This document shows, one piece after another, positions 1-11,040 of a stretch of 64,000 nucleotides of DNA. The number at the start of each line of letters is the position of its first letter. The stretch's first letter is position 1. The notes below the pieces were generated by a model. The model saw only the letters and a list, made by a program, of their open reading frames with translations. It was not told the DNA's origin and searched no databases. A program made the translations under genes and the position numbers. Source of the DNA: Acorus gramineus. Taxonomy: Eukaryota > Streptophyta > Magnoliopsida > Acorales > Acoraceae. The stretch is taken from contig CM060847.1 of the NCBI GenBank assembly GCA_030737835.1, positions 3,190,484 to 3,254,483 of the forward strand, written 5' to 3'.

Positions 1-798
1 GGACTAAGGAAACTTTGAAGGACTTTAGGAAAGTAGAGTGTGAGAGTGAGCAATGGCGGCTCCATGTATTTTTATAGATGGGATCATTAAAAAAATAAAT
101 TCCACAACATTTTATAAAAATTTAATATCATCATATATTTATTAAAAACATAAATTGTTCTTTTAAAAATAGAATAATAACTTACATTATTTTAAAAAAA
201 ACCACCAGAGCATACAATCAACTAGTAGATTGGTGGGTCACTCATGTGCTATGTTGCCATGGCTTGAAAGGGTAACAATAAAAGTTTGAGTTTTTTCTTT
301 TTTTTTAGAGTGAAAGATTTATCTATTTATTTATTTTTTAGAGTAAAATATTTATTTATTTATGTATTTATTTATTTTTGAGAGTGAATATTTATTTATT
401 TTATTTTTGAGAGTGAAAGATTTGAGAGTTTATGGAGTGTAGTGGGGAAAGCCACAGGAAGAGGCAGCCCAACCTTTTGGGGCAAGTTAAGCTGACATTG
501 CACCCTCCCTCCTTTGATGATGAATGGACGGTTATGATGGAGTGTACCCTTGGCCCACCGTTGAAGAATGAGTAGGTCACGTGCTGTTATACATTAGACA
601 ATAACTCTGGGATAGGAGGAGAATTCATCTTTGTAAAATGAGATATTCATGAATAAACACATAAATGAATGATTTTAAATACAAGTGTTCTAATAGAAAA
701 ATAATAAAAATGAATGTCAAACTGATCTTTTATTTATGTTACAACTCATTTATAGTCGCATATGAGTCTTAGTCTCATGTATTTTTTTAAACGATATG
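1..798. other. AT-rich intergenic spacer
   Basis: No open frame with family resemblance is visible. The stretch is AT-rich and holds a TTTA-type microsatellite (listed separately). The moderately GC-richer part around 430-600 gave no recognisable protein in either strand. Confidence 0.6.
318..405. repeat. TTTA/ATTT microsatellite, imperfect
   Basis: Repeated TTTA units, interrupted by two short TTTTTGAGAGTGAA-like segments, run through this interval. It is simple-sequence DNA with no visible gene role. Confidence 0.7.
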
Positions 799-1064
799 TA
801 GAAATTTTTCATATTTTCTATAAACATGTCTATACAATTTTTAGGTAGAGTATATACTTCGTTTTTTAAATGGTGTATTTATCTCGTTAGAAATTTTTTA
901 TATTTTCTATTAATAGGTCTATACAATTAATTAGAGTATATCCTTTGTGTTTTAAAACTATGCATATATACCTTGTTAGAAGTTTTTTCATATTTTCTAT
1001 AAATAAGTCTATATAATTAATTGGAGTATATCCTTAATTTTTATTGTAAAAATATATACCTTAT
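799..1064. repeat. Three tandem copies of an ~89-bp AT-rich unit
   Basis: Units start at 799, 888 and 977. Each opens with TAGAA(A/G)TTTTT, followed by CATATTTTCTAT, a 'GTCTATA' segment, 'GAGTATAT' and a closing 'CTCGT' or 'CTTGT' type end. The copies differ by scattered substitutions. Similar single units lie near 7280-7380, 23900-24000 and 33740-33840, so the unit belongs to a dispersed family. Confidence 0.7.
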
Positions 1065-1221
1065 TAGATGGATTGATGAAATAGACTATTTTTTTTAAAT
1101 AAAACTTGTGTAAAATACATGCGAGATTGTAAACTAGGATGTATAACATTTTTTAATTTATAAATTTTTGTTAAGAAGTTTATATAAAAGTATTTTTGAA
1201 TTCATTGCCCTGTGTGTGCCT

Positions 1222-1446
1222 AAGAGTGCATTTAAAAACATAATTTGAAAATCAAATTTTAGCTATTTTATATACGGTTTTTTAAGATGTAATAATGATA
1301 GTTGCTTTATAAAACATAGAGTTTGAGACACGGCCTTTTGACAAAATCTAGTAATAATGATACATGTAAGCTGACATGTTTAGTAACAAGTTTTAGCTTT
1401 TTAAAAAGATAAATCCCTTAAAACAATTTTTCCAAACACACCCTAA
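1222..1446. mobile_element. MITE-like element, family D, copy 1
   Basis: Its ends are roughly inverted (left AAGAGTGCATTTAAAAAC, right CCAAACACACCCTAAG). The interior matches a second copy at about 43112-43352, including a shared 'GTAATAATGAT' segment followed by TTTAT(A/G)AAACA. No coding capacity is present, so it would be non-autonomous. The superfamily is unclear and the end points are approximate. Confidence 0.45.
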
Positions 1447-2818
1447 GTTCTATTAAAGCCTCGTTTGAATTCAAATTGTTAAATTAATTATGTTTGTCCA
1501 AAGTTGTTTTTTTTTAATTCTAAATAGAGTTATTGAACTCAAGTCCTTTTTATTTTTATGTGTTAAAAATCAATAAACAGTTTTTTTATTAAAAAATTGT
1601 TTAATAAAGATTTGATTAAAAAAAAGAAGAAGCTAATTTGGAGTAATCCTATAGAAAAATTAATTTTAAAAGTTGACTCCACGACTAACATTTATTTTGA
1701 ATAATTTTTTACAATTTTTATTTTCCTTTATAAAAGAACTTATCCATTTATTTCTCTTCTCTTTTCACAATAAAATTTATCAATTTTTTTGTAAATATTT
1801 TTTAACAAATTAATAATAAATCCCAAGATTTGACATATTCTTTTGTTGTTGTTTTTTTTTTTTGAGAAAACTTCATTTCTAAACGGATTTGGGTTTTACT
1901 ATAGATTTAAGTGCATGTGGTCGCATATGTCGGGTAAAACGTGCCATTTTAGAATCACTCGACATATGATTTAGCATATATGATTTTATAGCGAAAATAA
2001 TGTTCGAACGGTAATTCAAATGTTCAAAAAATGAACGTCCCTAGAAACTAATGGCACGTTTGGATGTAGAGATTATTTGTACGTGTTTTGTTGCACATGC
2101 AAATTTTACATTGCACGTGCAGGGAAACCTTTGTATACTGTTTGCACATGTTTGTCTGTTTTCATAATGTGTTATCATTTACACACGTATTCATGTTTGC
2201 AGTTGTTTGTCTCATATGTGTAAAACTGTTTGCACATGTGCCAACTTAAATGACATATCTGTGAATCTTTTTTGAAATTTGCATTATCAATGCCAGTTTA
2301 TTTCCATCTATTCTAACATAATTATACTCATATATTCTTAAGCATATTCATCAATATTTTTCTACCAAACTAATTCTTACAAGTAATTGTTAGTTCAATT
2401 GTATGAAACAATTTTTCACTTTTATTTCGTTCTCATGTTACAATTTTTAATTACATATTTTTATTGAAGTGTTTCACATATTAAAACAGTCTTGTATATT
2501 TACATTTTTATAGATTATATATAATATAATAATATAATAAACATGTTTTTTAAAATTCATGTGCTAAATATTATCCATTATATTTAGAAAAAAAATATAT
2601 TTCTATTTAAAAAATATTTATGTGTATTCTTTGACAAATACCATCTCCCTCACTTTGAAACCCCCTTCTCTGTTCAAAGTTTTTTCTATCAACAACATTA
2701 AGTTTTTTATTTACAAAATTTTTAATTTACAAAGATTTGAATACCATCTCTCTCTCTTTCAAACAATGATAAGGTTTGAATAATTTTTCCTTCCTTCGCC
2801 CTCTCCACCTCTCCAGAG
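1447..2818. other. AT-rich intergenic spacer
   Basis: No coding frame is recognised. The part around 2040-2240 contains repeated 'TTTGCACATG' and 'TTTGTCT' words and begins with GGCACGTTTGGATGTAGAG, reminiscent of a MITE terminus, but I could not define a partner end. The last ~60 bases before 2819 are C/T-rich and would have been the leader of the CTNNBL1-like fragment. Confidence 0.5.
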
Positions 2819-3266
2819 ATGGACAACGGCCACCTCCACCACGCCGCGAAGCGCTACCGCCACGACAATGACGAGGACCTCTCCCCCTCCGCCATTGACA
2901 AGGGCGACGTCGACCTCTCCCTCCTAGAAGCCATCGAAAGGTCCCAGTCTTCCTCCTCCTCCTCCACCCCTGTTGAGGTCCTCGACTTCCGGACCCTCAA
3001 CAAGAACATCGCCTCCGTCTCCCACAGGTGTCGGCGGCGCTCCAGAGATCTGCCCTGACCTCGTCTCCCACAGGCCTCAACGACATCCCCTCATCGACTA
3101 CCTCGCATCCGTCTCCCACGGCCACCAAGTCAGCCTCGTCCCGCCTCATGGAAGAGGAAGATGTTGGCGGAAGGGCGAGGAAGAGGGAATTGAAGGTGGT
3201 AGACGAGGAAGACTTGACAGGAGGGCCACCGGTGATGGTGGCTTTTATTTGGATGGGAAAATGTAA
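2819..3266 (+). pseudogene. Decayed N-terminal fragment of a beta-catenin-like protein 1 (CTNNBL1) gene
   Basis: The first frame reads from an ATG at 2819 and contains GDVDLSLLEAIERSQ and then VEVLDFRTLNKN. This matches what I recall of the N-terminus of plant CTNNBL1, an armadillo-like splicing-associated nuclear protein. Similarity then moves to a second frame (GAPEICPDLVS, recalling 'GAPELYPELVS' of the intact protein) and a third (GLNDIPS), so there are at least two frame changes and an internal loss of about 40-50 residues. No intron signals separate these pieces and nothing of the armadillo body follows, so it is a truncated, possibly retrocopied, non-functional fragment. A short motif CGTCTCCCAC recurs three times, about 50 bp apart, at the junctions, which suggests slippage or duplication during decay. 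The family call rests on memory of the N-terminal motif only. Confidence 0.5.
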
Positions 3267-3748
3267 TATGTGAAAATAAAAGTTGTTTTAAATGATAACA
3301 CATGGACTTAGATAGAATTTTGATTGTTTCATTGGAGCAAATAAAAACCATATGATTTTATTTGATTAACTTAAAGAATATAATTAAATGTGAATTTATG
3401 TTTGATCGTACCAATGAACTTACATGCTGACGTGTCCCAACTCGTGTTCTTTTCAAAAACAAATCTTCTCCACACGTAACACAATTTCCCCTTCAAAGCC
3501 CCACAAAAAACGAAAACAAAAAAAAACAAAAAACAAAGACTTTTTTTCCTTTCAAATAAGTCCCCTCCCTCCCTCTCTCTCTCCCCCCGTTTATTTGAGC
3601 ACGCGAAGCGCGATTGCACGTTTCGATCGTACGGGTTTAAATTTGTTATTAGATTTCCCCAAAAAACCAGCTTTTCAAATTTTTTTGGAGCGGTCAATCG
3701 TGGAAAAAAAGGTTTTTTGGGGGAAACCCATTTCGTCGGAGTCGTAAT
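3267..3748 (+). promoter_or_regulatory. Upstream and probable leader region of the PLIP-like gene
   Basis: This is the gap between the CTNNBL1-like fragment and the lipase start codon. It holds a pyrimidine-rich run (about 3558-3596, CCCTCCCTCCCTCTCTCTCTC-like), a common feature of plant 5' leaders near the transcription start. No clear TATA box could be chosen. Confidence 0.35.
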
Positions 3749-6700
3749 ATGGACGGTTTCTGTTTCAGGGCCGCCGTGGGCGGCGGAGCGATCCCGGCGG
3801 TGGTACCCATCTCCGTCGGAAGAGAAATGAAACCCATCCTCACGAAGGTCTCGGCCGTCGCCGGCCCGGGCGTCTCCTCCTCCGAGAGGCCTCCACCGCT
3901 GCCGGAGTCGGTGCGGGCGAGGCCATACACGCAGGTGGAGTCTCGGCAGATGAGGCGGCTTTGGCCGGGAAATGACGAGATTGCCCCGGAGGGTGAGGAG
4001 GCGTTGGGGAGGGGCAGAGGGGGAAACTGGGTATTGAAGATTTTGAGGGTCGGGTCGATCTGGGCGGAGAGAGGGAAAGGTGAGGTTTTAGAGGCGGATG
4101 AGGAGGCGGAGGAGGTGGAGGAGACGATCGGACGGAGTGGGTGCTGCGATGGGGATGAATCGGACGGTTGTTGTGATGTTGGGGAGGAGTTGGAGTTCGA
4201 TCGGGACTCGTTTTCGAGGCTGTTGAGGAGGGTTTCTTTGGTGGAGGCGAAGCTTTTCGCGAAGTTGTCGTATTTGGGCGGCTTGGCTTATTCGATCCCC
4301 TCGATCAAGGTATTCCCTTTTTGGGTCTCATGAAAAAATTGGATTTTGATCGGTATCTATTTGTGGGTTAATTGAATCTTTGATTATTTTTTTTTTTGTT
4401 CAAATTGGGGAATTTTTTTTTAATTTGGGGAATGATTAGTCACCAAATCAGATGAACCCTCAAATCAAGTTTTTTGAATTCACGAATGGAATTGATGAAA
4501 AGCTTCAAACGCCACCCTTTCTGGATTTTGATTGGTATCCATTTGGTTTCTTGAATCTTTTTTTTTTGTTCAAATTGGGTTTTTTTTTTTTTTAATTGTG
4601 GAGAATGATTATTTTAGTCACCAAATCAGAAGAACCGATTAATCAAGTTTTTGAATTCCTTCAAGTTCTTGATATCTTTCTCTAATCGCTTTCATGGGTC
4701 TTATTGAAGCCTGTGAATCTCTTGAAACACCATGGATTGCGATTCGTGACTTCGTCGTTGGAGAAGAAATCGAAACTCAAAAGCGCCGAGAAGGAACCCA
4801 ACCAACCCGAGACTCAAGAAACAGAGGAAGCGCCGAAGGAAGCAGAGGAAGCCCAAAAACAGAGGAATTTGGGGCATCGAATAAGCGTTTCGGCCACTTA
4901 TCAGATCGCCGCCTCTGCTGCCTCCTACCTCCACTCGCAGACTCGAAGCATTCTGCCTTTCAAATCGAAAGACGTCGCAAAGAACGAATCAAATTCCAAT
5001 GCGGGTGGCGGTGAGATCATGAGTTCCGAAGTGGCTTCGTTTGTCGCCACCACGAATTCAGTGACCGCGGTGGTCGCAGCGAAGGAGGAGGCGAAGCAAG
5101 CCGTGGCCAAGGACTTGAACTCGGTCCTGTCTTCGCCGTGCGAGTGGTTCGTATGCGACGAAGAGGGCGGCTCGACTAGATACTTTGTGATTCAGGTGAA
5201 GCATTTCTTCAGATGTGGTATGAATCTATTCATGTAATGTGAACTGATTTGTGCATTAGATGAGACTGATCTGTGGTTCTTTGAATTGTCTCGCAGGGTT
5301 CGGATTCTCTGGCATCTTGGCAAGCTAATCTTCTATTTGAACCGATTCAATTTGAGGTTTGAATTTTGAAAACACTTTTCTTTTTGGAATCAATTGTTAA
5401 TTTGATTCTATTAGACTTGTGGTTCTGCTTTTGCTTTTGGTTTGAGATTGTAGTTTTAATTCCATTTAAAAGGCGATACAACAGATCGTTCATGGTAGCT
5501 TCTATGAAAAACTATTACAAACTGTTGGTTTTGCTTTTTGTTTGAGATTTTAGATTTTAAAACAGGACGTAATTTTTTTTTTTTTTTGTATATAAAAGCT
5601 GATTGAGAGTTGTTTACAAAAATATGAGCACGTTATACACAGTTCGCATAGACAGTTCATATACATTAATAGCCATCTATTGAGGTATATATCTCATTAG
5701 CATTTTTTCATATTTGTAATCCAATGAATACATGTGATAGATTATGAAATTATATATATTTTTTCATAAGTATATAAAGGGTCGCACATTCCATGCGTCT
5801 GGCATCTCCACAAGGGGTGAATTCAATGTGTTTGATCTTTTGTTTAGGGACTAGACGTTTTTGTCCATAGAGGCATTTACGAGGCGGCAAAAGGCATCTA
5901 CGAACAAGTATTGCCAGAGGTTCGATCCCATTTGAGCTCCCGCGGCAGATCCGCTGCTCTCCGATTCACCGGACATTCCCTCGGGGGAAGCCTAGCCCTC
6001 CTTGTGAATCTAATGCTACTAATCCGAGGCGAAGCGCCCGCCCGTTCATTGCTACCGGTCATAATGTTTGGCTCACCGTCCATCATGTGCGGTGGCGACC
6101 ACCTCCTCCGCAAGCTCGGCCTCCCGAAGAGTCACGTCCAAGCGATAACAATGCACCGTGACATCGTCCCCCGCGCCTTCTCCTGCAACTACCCCGACCA
6201 CGTTGCAGAGCTCCTCAAGGCGATAAACGCCAACTTCCGCAACTACCCGTGCCTCGAGAAGCATAAGCTCTTGTACGCGCCGATGGGCGAGCTCTTGATC
6301 CTCCAACCGGACGAGAAGTTCTCCCCTCACCACCCCCTCCTCCCTTCTGGCAGCGGCCTCTACCTCCTCGCCCGGCCCATCGATGGCCTGGACCATGTTT
6401 TATGGGCCGCCCGGGCCGTCTTCCTCAACTCCCCACACCCGCTCGAGATACTCTCAGACCGGTCCGCCTACGGGTCGGACGGGTCCATCTACCGCGACCA
6501 CGACATGAAGTCGTACCTGCGGTCCATGCGGGGTGTGATACGCGAGGAGCTCAAGCAGGTACGCAAGGCTAGGAGGGAGCGCCACAGTCGGATGTGGTGG
6601 CCGCTTGTGGCCGTTGAGAGCATTGTGGTTGGACGTGCTGGCCCGGCGGGCCAGATGGGTTTCTTATCTGGGGCGGTAAGACAATTCGAGAGGCTCATCG

Positions 6701-6792
6701 CGTCGCAGCACATGCAGATGCTCGTCATTCTGTTGTTCCCAGTAGGGGTTCTGCTGCTGGGGACATTAGAGTTTGTTAGGACATACATCTGA
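3749..6792 (+). CDS. Plastid phospholipase A1, PLIP2/PLIP3-like (class 3 lipase)
   Basis: Exons by GT-AG sites and frame: 3749-4309, 4710-5195, 5297-5356 and 5848-6792, all phase 0, giving 683 aa. The PLIP family hydrolyses acyl chains of plastid glycerolipids (in Arabidopsis PLIP1/3 favour phosphatidylglycerol and PLIP2 favours MGDG, feeding oil or jasmonate synthesis). The first ~60 residues are poorly conserved and plausible as a transit peptide. The hallmark [12 protein letters not shown] opens exon 2, and the lipase core holds [23 protein letters not shown] and [14 protein letters not shown]. The nucleophile elbow GHSLGGS places the catalytic Ser at about 413, with Asp about 474 ([10 protein letters not shown]) and His about 587 (YRDHDM). 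The C-terminal ~25 residues are hydrophobic and could anchor to a membrane. Length and exon order fit PLIP2/3 better than the shorter PLIP1. Exons are GC-rich. Splice sites are inferred, but the catalytic core is very clear. Confidence 0.93.
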
Positions 6793-8722
6793 GGTTTGGA
6801 ATTGCAGGTCTCATTCTTTATTTGCTTTGGTCCATGGTCAGGCAAATGTAGAGAAGGAAAATCGTTGATTGTATTTGTTGAAAGCAATAGATGAAAAGAA
6901 AAGAAACTCTTTCAAAGAATTGTGTGTTGGTTCTTTGAACTTTGAATGGGCTGTGTGTGGTTCATGTGGGGCTGTTGAATTTGGCTGGGCTGGGGTTGAT
7001 TTTGCCCAGATTTCCGGGTTCTTTGGCTAGGGTTCGGAATTTCAGTCGTTTTTTTTTTTTTTTTTATCGTGGGCAGTCGTTTTCGATCTGACTTGCACGG
7101 CATCTCCTCTATATGATCGAAAAATTGGAATTAGTGTTTGTTAGATATTATCATTTTTATAGTCTCTAATATGTTTGAGGGAATAGAGGATTGAAATAAC
7201 GATTACGGAAAGAACACTGTCTTTTTATAGTCTCAAATGTAATTCCATATACCACGTTAGTCCCCTCCAATTATGTAACGAGATTTGTTGAAATTTTTTT
7301 ATATTTCTACAAATGATATCATTCAATTCATTAGAGTATATATTTTACATTTATAAAAATGCATACGTCATTAGAAAAGTTTTTTTAAAAATATAACATG
7401 AATTGACTATGTTTTAAGCTGTCAAATGAATGAATATAACATTTCCTTCGCTGGAATGGTTAAGTGTGTATCAACACTCTTTTATTTAATTCATACCCTT
7501 TTGAAAGAAGAATGGGACTGATTTGTAATAAGTGATGGTGACACATGGCTCAATTAGGTTTTGATGGTGATTGAGTGTGGTGTTTGGGCATGGTTTGGTT
7601 CTGGTTGTTTGTTTACTGATCAACCAATTTCAATCATGCACAAGTCATTGACCATAGAATTCTAGGTTAGCATGAATGAGAGATGAATGACACCTAATAA
7701 ACCCCCAACTGAGAAACATTTATAACATCATTAACATAGAATCATTATGTGTCTGTCACCTTAGTGGGTAGGAATAAATACGACCATAAAAGGCAGGTTT
7801 GCGTCTCATTCAAAGGAACAGCAAAGTGGGGGAACAAAAAAATCTTTCATTCACTTTTATTCACCAAATGCATCATACCAATACAACAGGTTTCCCGACT
7901 AGCGGAGGGTATGTTTAGATGATAAAATCCTAATATACAGTCTTTAAAGTTCTGTATCTCTACAGTCTTTAAAGTTCTGTATAGAAGATGTCAATCAGGC
8001 CAATACTTTTGAAAAAGCCGATCTGGGCCTTCACACCAAGAAATAAAAAAAATCTATCATATCAATGTTAGTAAGTAATGACAAGATCAAAATGGTCATC
8101 TTTTCTTTGTGAAAGGTCAATATATTAAAATAATAATAATTAAATAAATATAACACGTTTTCAATAATTTACAAATAACAGTTTATCTATAACATGCCTT
8201 TAGTATGTAGACCCATCCCTCCCATTTTAATTTTAAAAAATATTAGACATAATCTTTTTTATAGTCCAAAGCATATACCATGTATGGTTTTAATTATTTT
8301 TTTAATAGTAAACATCATTTAACGATATACATGTTTTGATAAAAAAATGTGTATTGTTTTAATTTTGAATTGAATAAATTCATTTTTAGTAAATATATAT
8401 AAAAAAATAACGATACATATACTTCATCTATCGATACATGTGCTTCACTGAATTTCTAACGATGCATATATCATTGTATTTTGGACAGTAAAAATGAATA
8501 AATGTAATGGTGTCTTTTTAATTTTTATTTTTAAATAGCATAGGCCCGTGGGCCTAAAGCTTGAGAACGTGGGTAAGCCACGGGTCTGTTATCTACCCAG
8601 CGGGCCAGGCCGGTCTTGGGCCTGGATTTGATTGGCCGGGCCCTGTTGCTGGTAGACTCTACGAGGACTATATCCCACCGGGGGAGATGTTAATACCGCC
8701 CCCATTAGATATTAATCTCACT
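6793..8722. other. Intergenic region with AT-rich dispersed repeats
   Basis: The first ~150 bases would be the lipase 3' UTR; I see no canonical AATAAA there. Segments at about 7235-7440 and 8230-8530 belong to the AT-rich dispersed family with 'CATTAGAGTATATATTTTA' type words. A GC-rich patch at about 8540-8690 (GGCCCGTGGGCCTAAAG) is unexplained. No gene is recognised. Confidence 0.5.
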
Positions 8723-8757
8723 TCACATTAAATTATTAAATAATATTTTTTTTAAGT

Positions 8758-9860
8758 TTACGAAAGAAACCAAACCCAACCCTCCACTCGCTTTGAGATC
8801 CGCAGCCCTCTCATGATCACCGCCCTGTACGGAGCATCTCCGTTGTCCGTTACATCCTCTCCTCCTCCTCCGCCACAAACGGAGGCGAAGGAGCACTCGG
8901 TGGACGGTGGACCTGTCTCTCCCGGACATAAAGGCATAAAGCGCGAGCATGACATTTAAAGAGATCGACGCCCGCCGCTTCATCGACGGTGGCGGCGGAG
9001 GCGAAGAAGGAGTACCAGGTGGACGGTGGACCTATCTCTCCCGGACATAAAGGCATAAAGCGTGAGCTTGACATTTTAAGAGACCGCACTCCGTTTTGGC
9101 ATCCGATCGAACAGCTCCATCGCCTTTGAGACCTCCCCGGCCCGCGCATACCTGTCGATCACCGGAGTCCAAGACATCACGTCCCTCTCGGCATCCTCTA
9201 GTTCCCCGACTGTGGCGCACGCGATGACCATCGAATTTCAGCTCACTCTATCTCTGCGATACATTCACGTCGAACGCCTTTCGAGCCTTGTAAACCATGT
9301 TGTTCTTCACGCAGGCGTCGATCATCGAAATCCAGGTGACAGCGGCGGAGGAGATGCGACCGAAGTCGGAGTACATGTAGATGAGTGAATTGCGGAGAAG
9401 AGATCAAAACCCAGGCCAGACTTCAAGGCGCGGGCTTGGGACTTCGCTTGGGACTTCTCACCGTCACCGACAAGGTGGAGGTCGGCGCAGACCTTGGAGA
9501 GGAGGGGGTGAGTGAAGTGGTCGGGAGGGATCGATCGGGGGAGCATTTGATGGTTGTAGAAATCGAGGGCCATGCGAGGGTCGTCGGATCTTATGAGGGT
9601 TCAGATGATGGTGTTGTAGATTAAGGCATCGGGGGAGTCGACGGGCGCAAAGACCGAGACGGGCGCGGTTTACGAGGAGGGGGGGAGGAGAAGCAGAGTT
9701 TCTTGATGGAGAGACCGGCGAAGAAGGGGTGGTGGAGGAGGCCTGTGAGAGGATGAGCTGGGCGTTGATTTGGTCGAAGTGGGGGGAGGCGGCATCGCAT
9801 GATTCGAGGGCGTGGATTTGATCGGCGGCGAGAGAACGGAGGCGCTAATGCCGACATTAG
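8758..9860 (-). pseudogene. Pentatricopeptide repeat (PPR) protein pseudogene, P/L/S-like
   Basis: Reading the minus strand from about 9860 downward gives successive PPR-like segments: an N-terminal piece (LESCDAASPHFDQINAQLI), then SPDALIYNTII followed by RSDDPRMALDFYNHQML, then PPDHFTHPLLSKVCADL, then a motif with DVMSWTPVIDRYARAG and KAMELFDRMPKRSAVS. These fit organellar RNA-editing type PPR proteins, which bind RNA in plastids or mitochondria. The reading is broken by in-frame stops (one TGA after YNTII, one TAA after KRSAVS) and by several frame changes, so it is not functional. A ~119-bp tandem duplication lies at its 3' part. GC content is high, like genuine exons here. The PPR identity is fairly secure; the parent gene is unknown. 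Confidence 0.75.
8881..9085 (-). repeat. Tandem duplication of ~119 bp inside the PPR pseudogene
   Basis: Two copies share the words TGGACGGTGGACCT, TCTCCCGGACATAAAGGCAT and AAAGCG, at about 8901-8952 and 9020-9071. They differ by a few substitutions, so the duplication arose some time after or during loss of function. Confidence 0.75.
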
Positions 9861-9889
9861 CGTGAAAGGCAACGGAGAGGCTGGCTCAG

Positions 9890-9897
<8 letters not shown>

Positions 9898-9923
<26 letters not shown>

Positions 9924-9924
9924 G
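9898..9924. repeat. (GA)n microsatellite
   Basis: An uninterrupted GA dinucleotide run. On the minus strand it is a CT run directly upstream of the PPR pseudogene, the position of a former 5' leader. Confidence 0.85.
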
Positions 9925-10489
9925 CCTTTCCAAAATGTCTGGGGTGGGTTGTTAATGAATATAATCAAGTATATATTAGCGGGTGGGTTAGGAAAACTTA
10001 AAAAGCTAACGGGGTGGGACAGAAAACGGGGTGGGTTGAGTATCTTAAGGGGTTTATTTAACCACCCCTATCACACCTCCTTTGGATGGTACTTCCTTTG
10101 ATGATGAAATACTGTTTCGAGAAAGAGTGCTATTACACACAGTTTTTATTTGAAAAATCCAACCCCATTTTCAATCTTATATGCATTGATAAAAATTATC
10201 AGATACGTCTAGCCTTAATTGCGATTCACACCAGGCCTTTTTTTTTTTAAAATCATAAGCTGGTGTAGAATACATTTTTAATGTAAATGGAACAAAAAAA
10301 AAAAAGAAGAGATTTACCAAATAAATTACGAAATCACACAAAAATTTATACGGAGAAAGATAACAAGGAGATATTCTAGATTTGTTATACAGCTAACAAT
10401 GATTAATTTTTTAAAATTCTTTTATTTAGGCATTTAAATTAGCGATTTTAATATTTTTTTAATAACTATTAAATTTCAGATTTCTCTCC
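9925..10489. other. Intergenic spacer
   Basis: It includes a short stretch with repeated GGGGTGGG words (about 9938-10035) and otherwise AT-rich sequence. No gene or structured element was recognised. Confidence 0.5.
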
Positions 10490-11040
10490 CATAATAAATC
10501 GTAATTGATCCCTATCAATTCTGTAGGAGGTGAAAATGTACTCCTCCTTGAATAGGCCGGACTCGATGACAGTCTGGACTTGATTTGAGTAGATCCGTGA
10601 AGAGAAAACGATTAGAGTACGCTATGGAGAGATTGATGAGGTTTGTTTGGACTGAACCTGATGTAAATCAGGTTGCCTACGTACTTTTTTTGAAGGATCA
10701 AGCCACACATAGTTCTTTTTGGGTGAGAACCTCCGACGGTGAAGCCCAATCTCCATTAAAATGAGATTTCAAGTTTGGGTCTAAGGTTCTCTTTTTTTTT
10801 TTTTTTGAAAGAAGAAGTCTCTCTCCCTTTTTGATGAAGGGGATACCCTTCTATTTATAGTGGGAGGAGTGTGCTTATTTCCATGAAGGTGTGAGCATAT
10901 CATGGGATGAAATCCTCTCTTGGTCCAACCTCAGATGGTGATGTGTTTATGGCCCAATGTCATGGACCAAAGCGGTATGGCCTTTTAAATGGATCATAAG
11001 GTGTGATAGATTTGAGTTTCTACAAATTCCTATCATCATT
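10490..11040 (-). mobile_element. LTR-like remnant of a retrotransposon (fossil)
   Basis: The segment contains an AGGTTGCCTACGTAC motif of a kind I associate with plant LTRs. On the minus strand there is a TATA box, CTATAAATAG, at about 10860-10851 followed by GAAGGGTATCC. A similar TATA context recurs at about 38109-38118. No gag or pol coding is nearby, so this would be a solo or truncated LTR. Boundaries are approximate and the family is unassigned. Confidence 0.35.
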
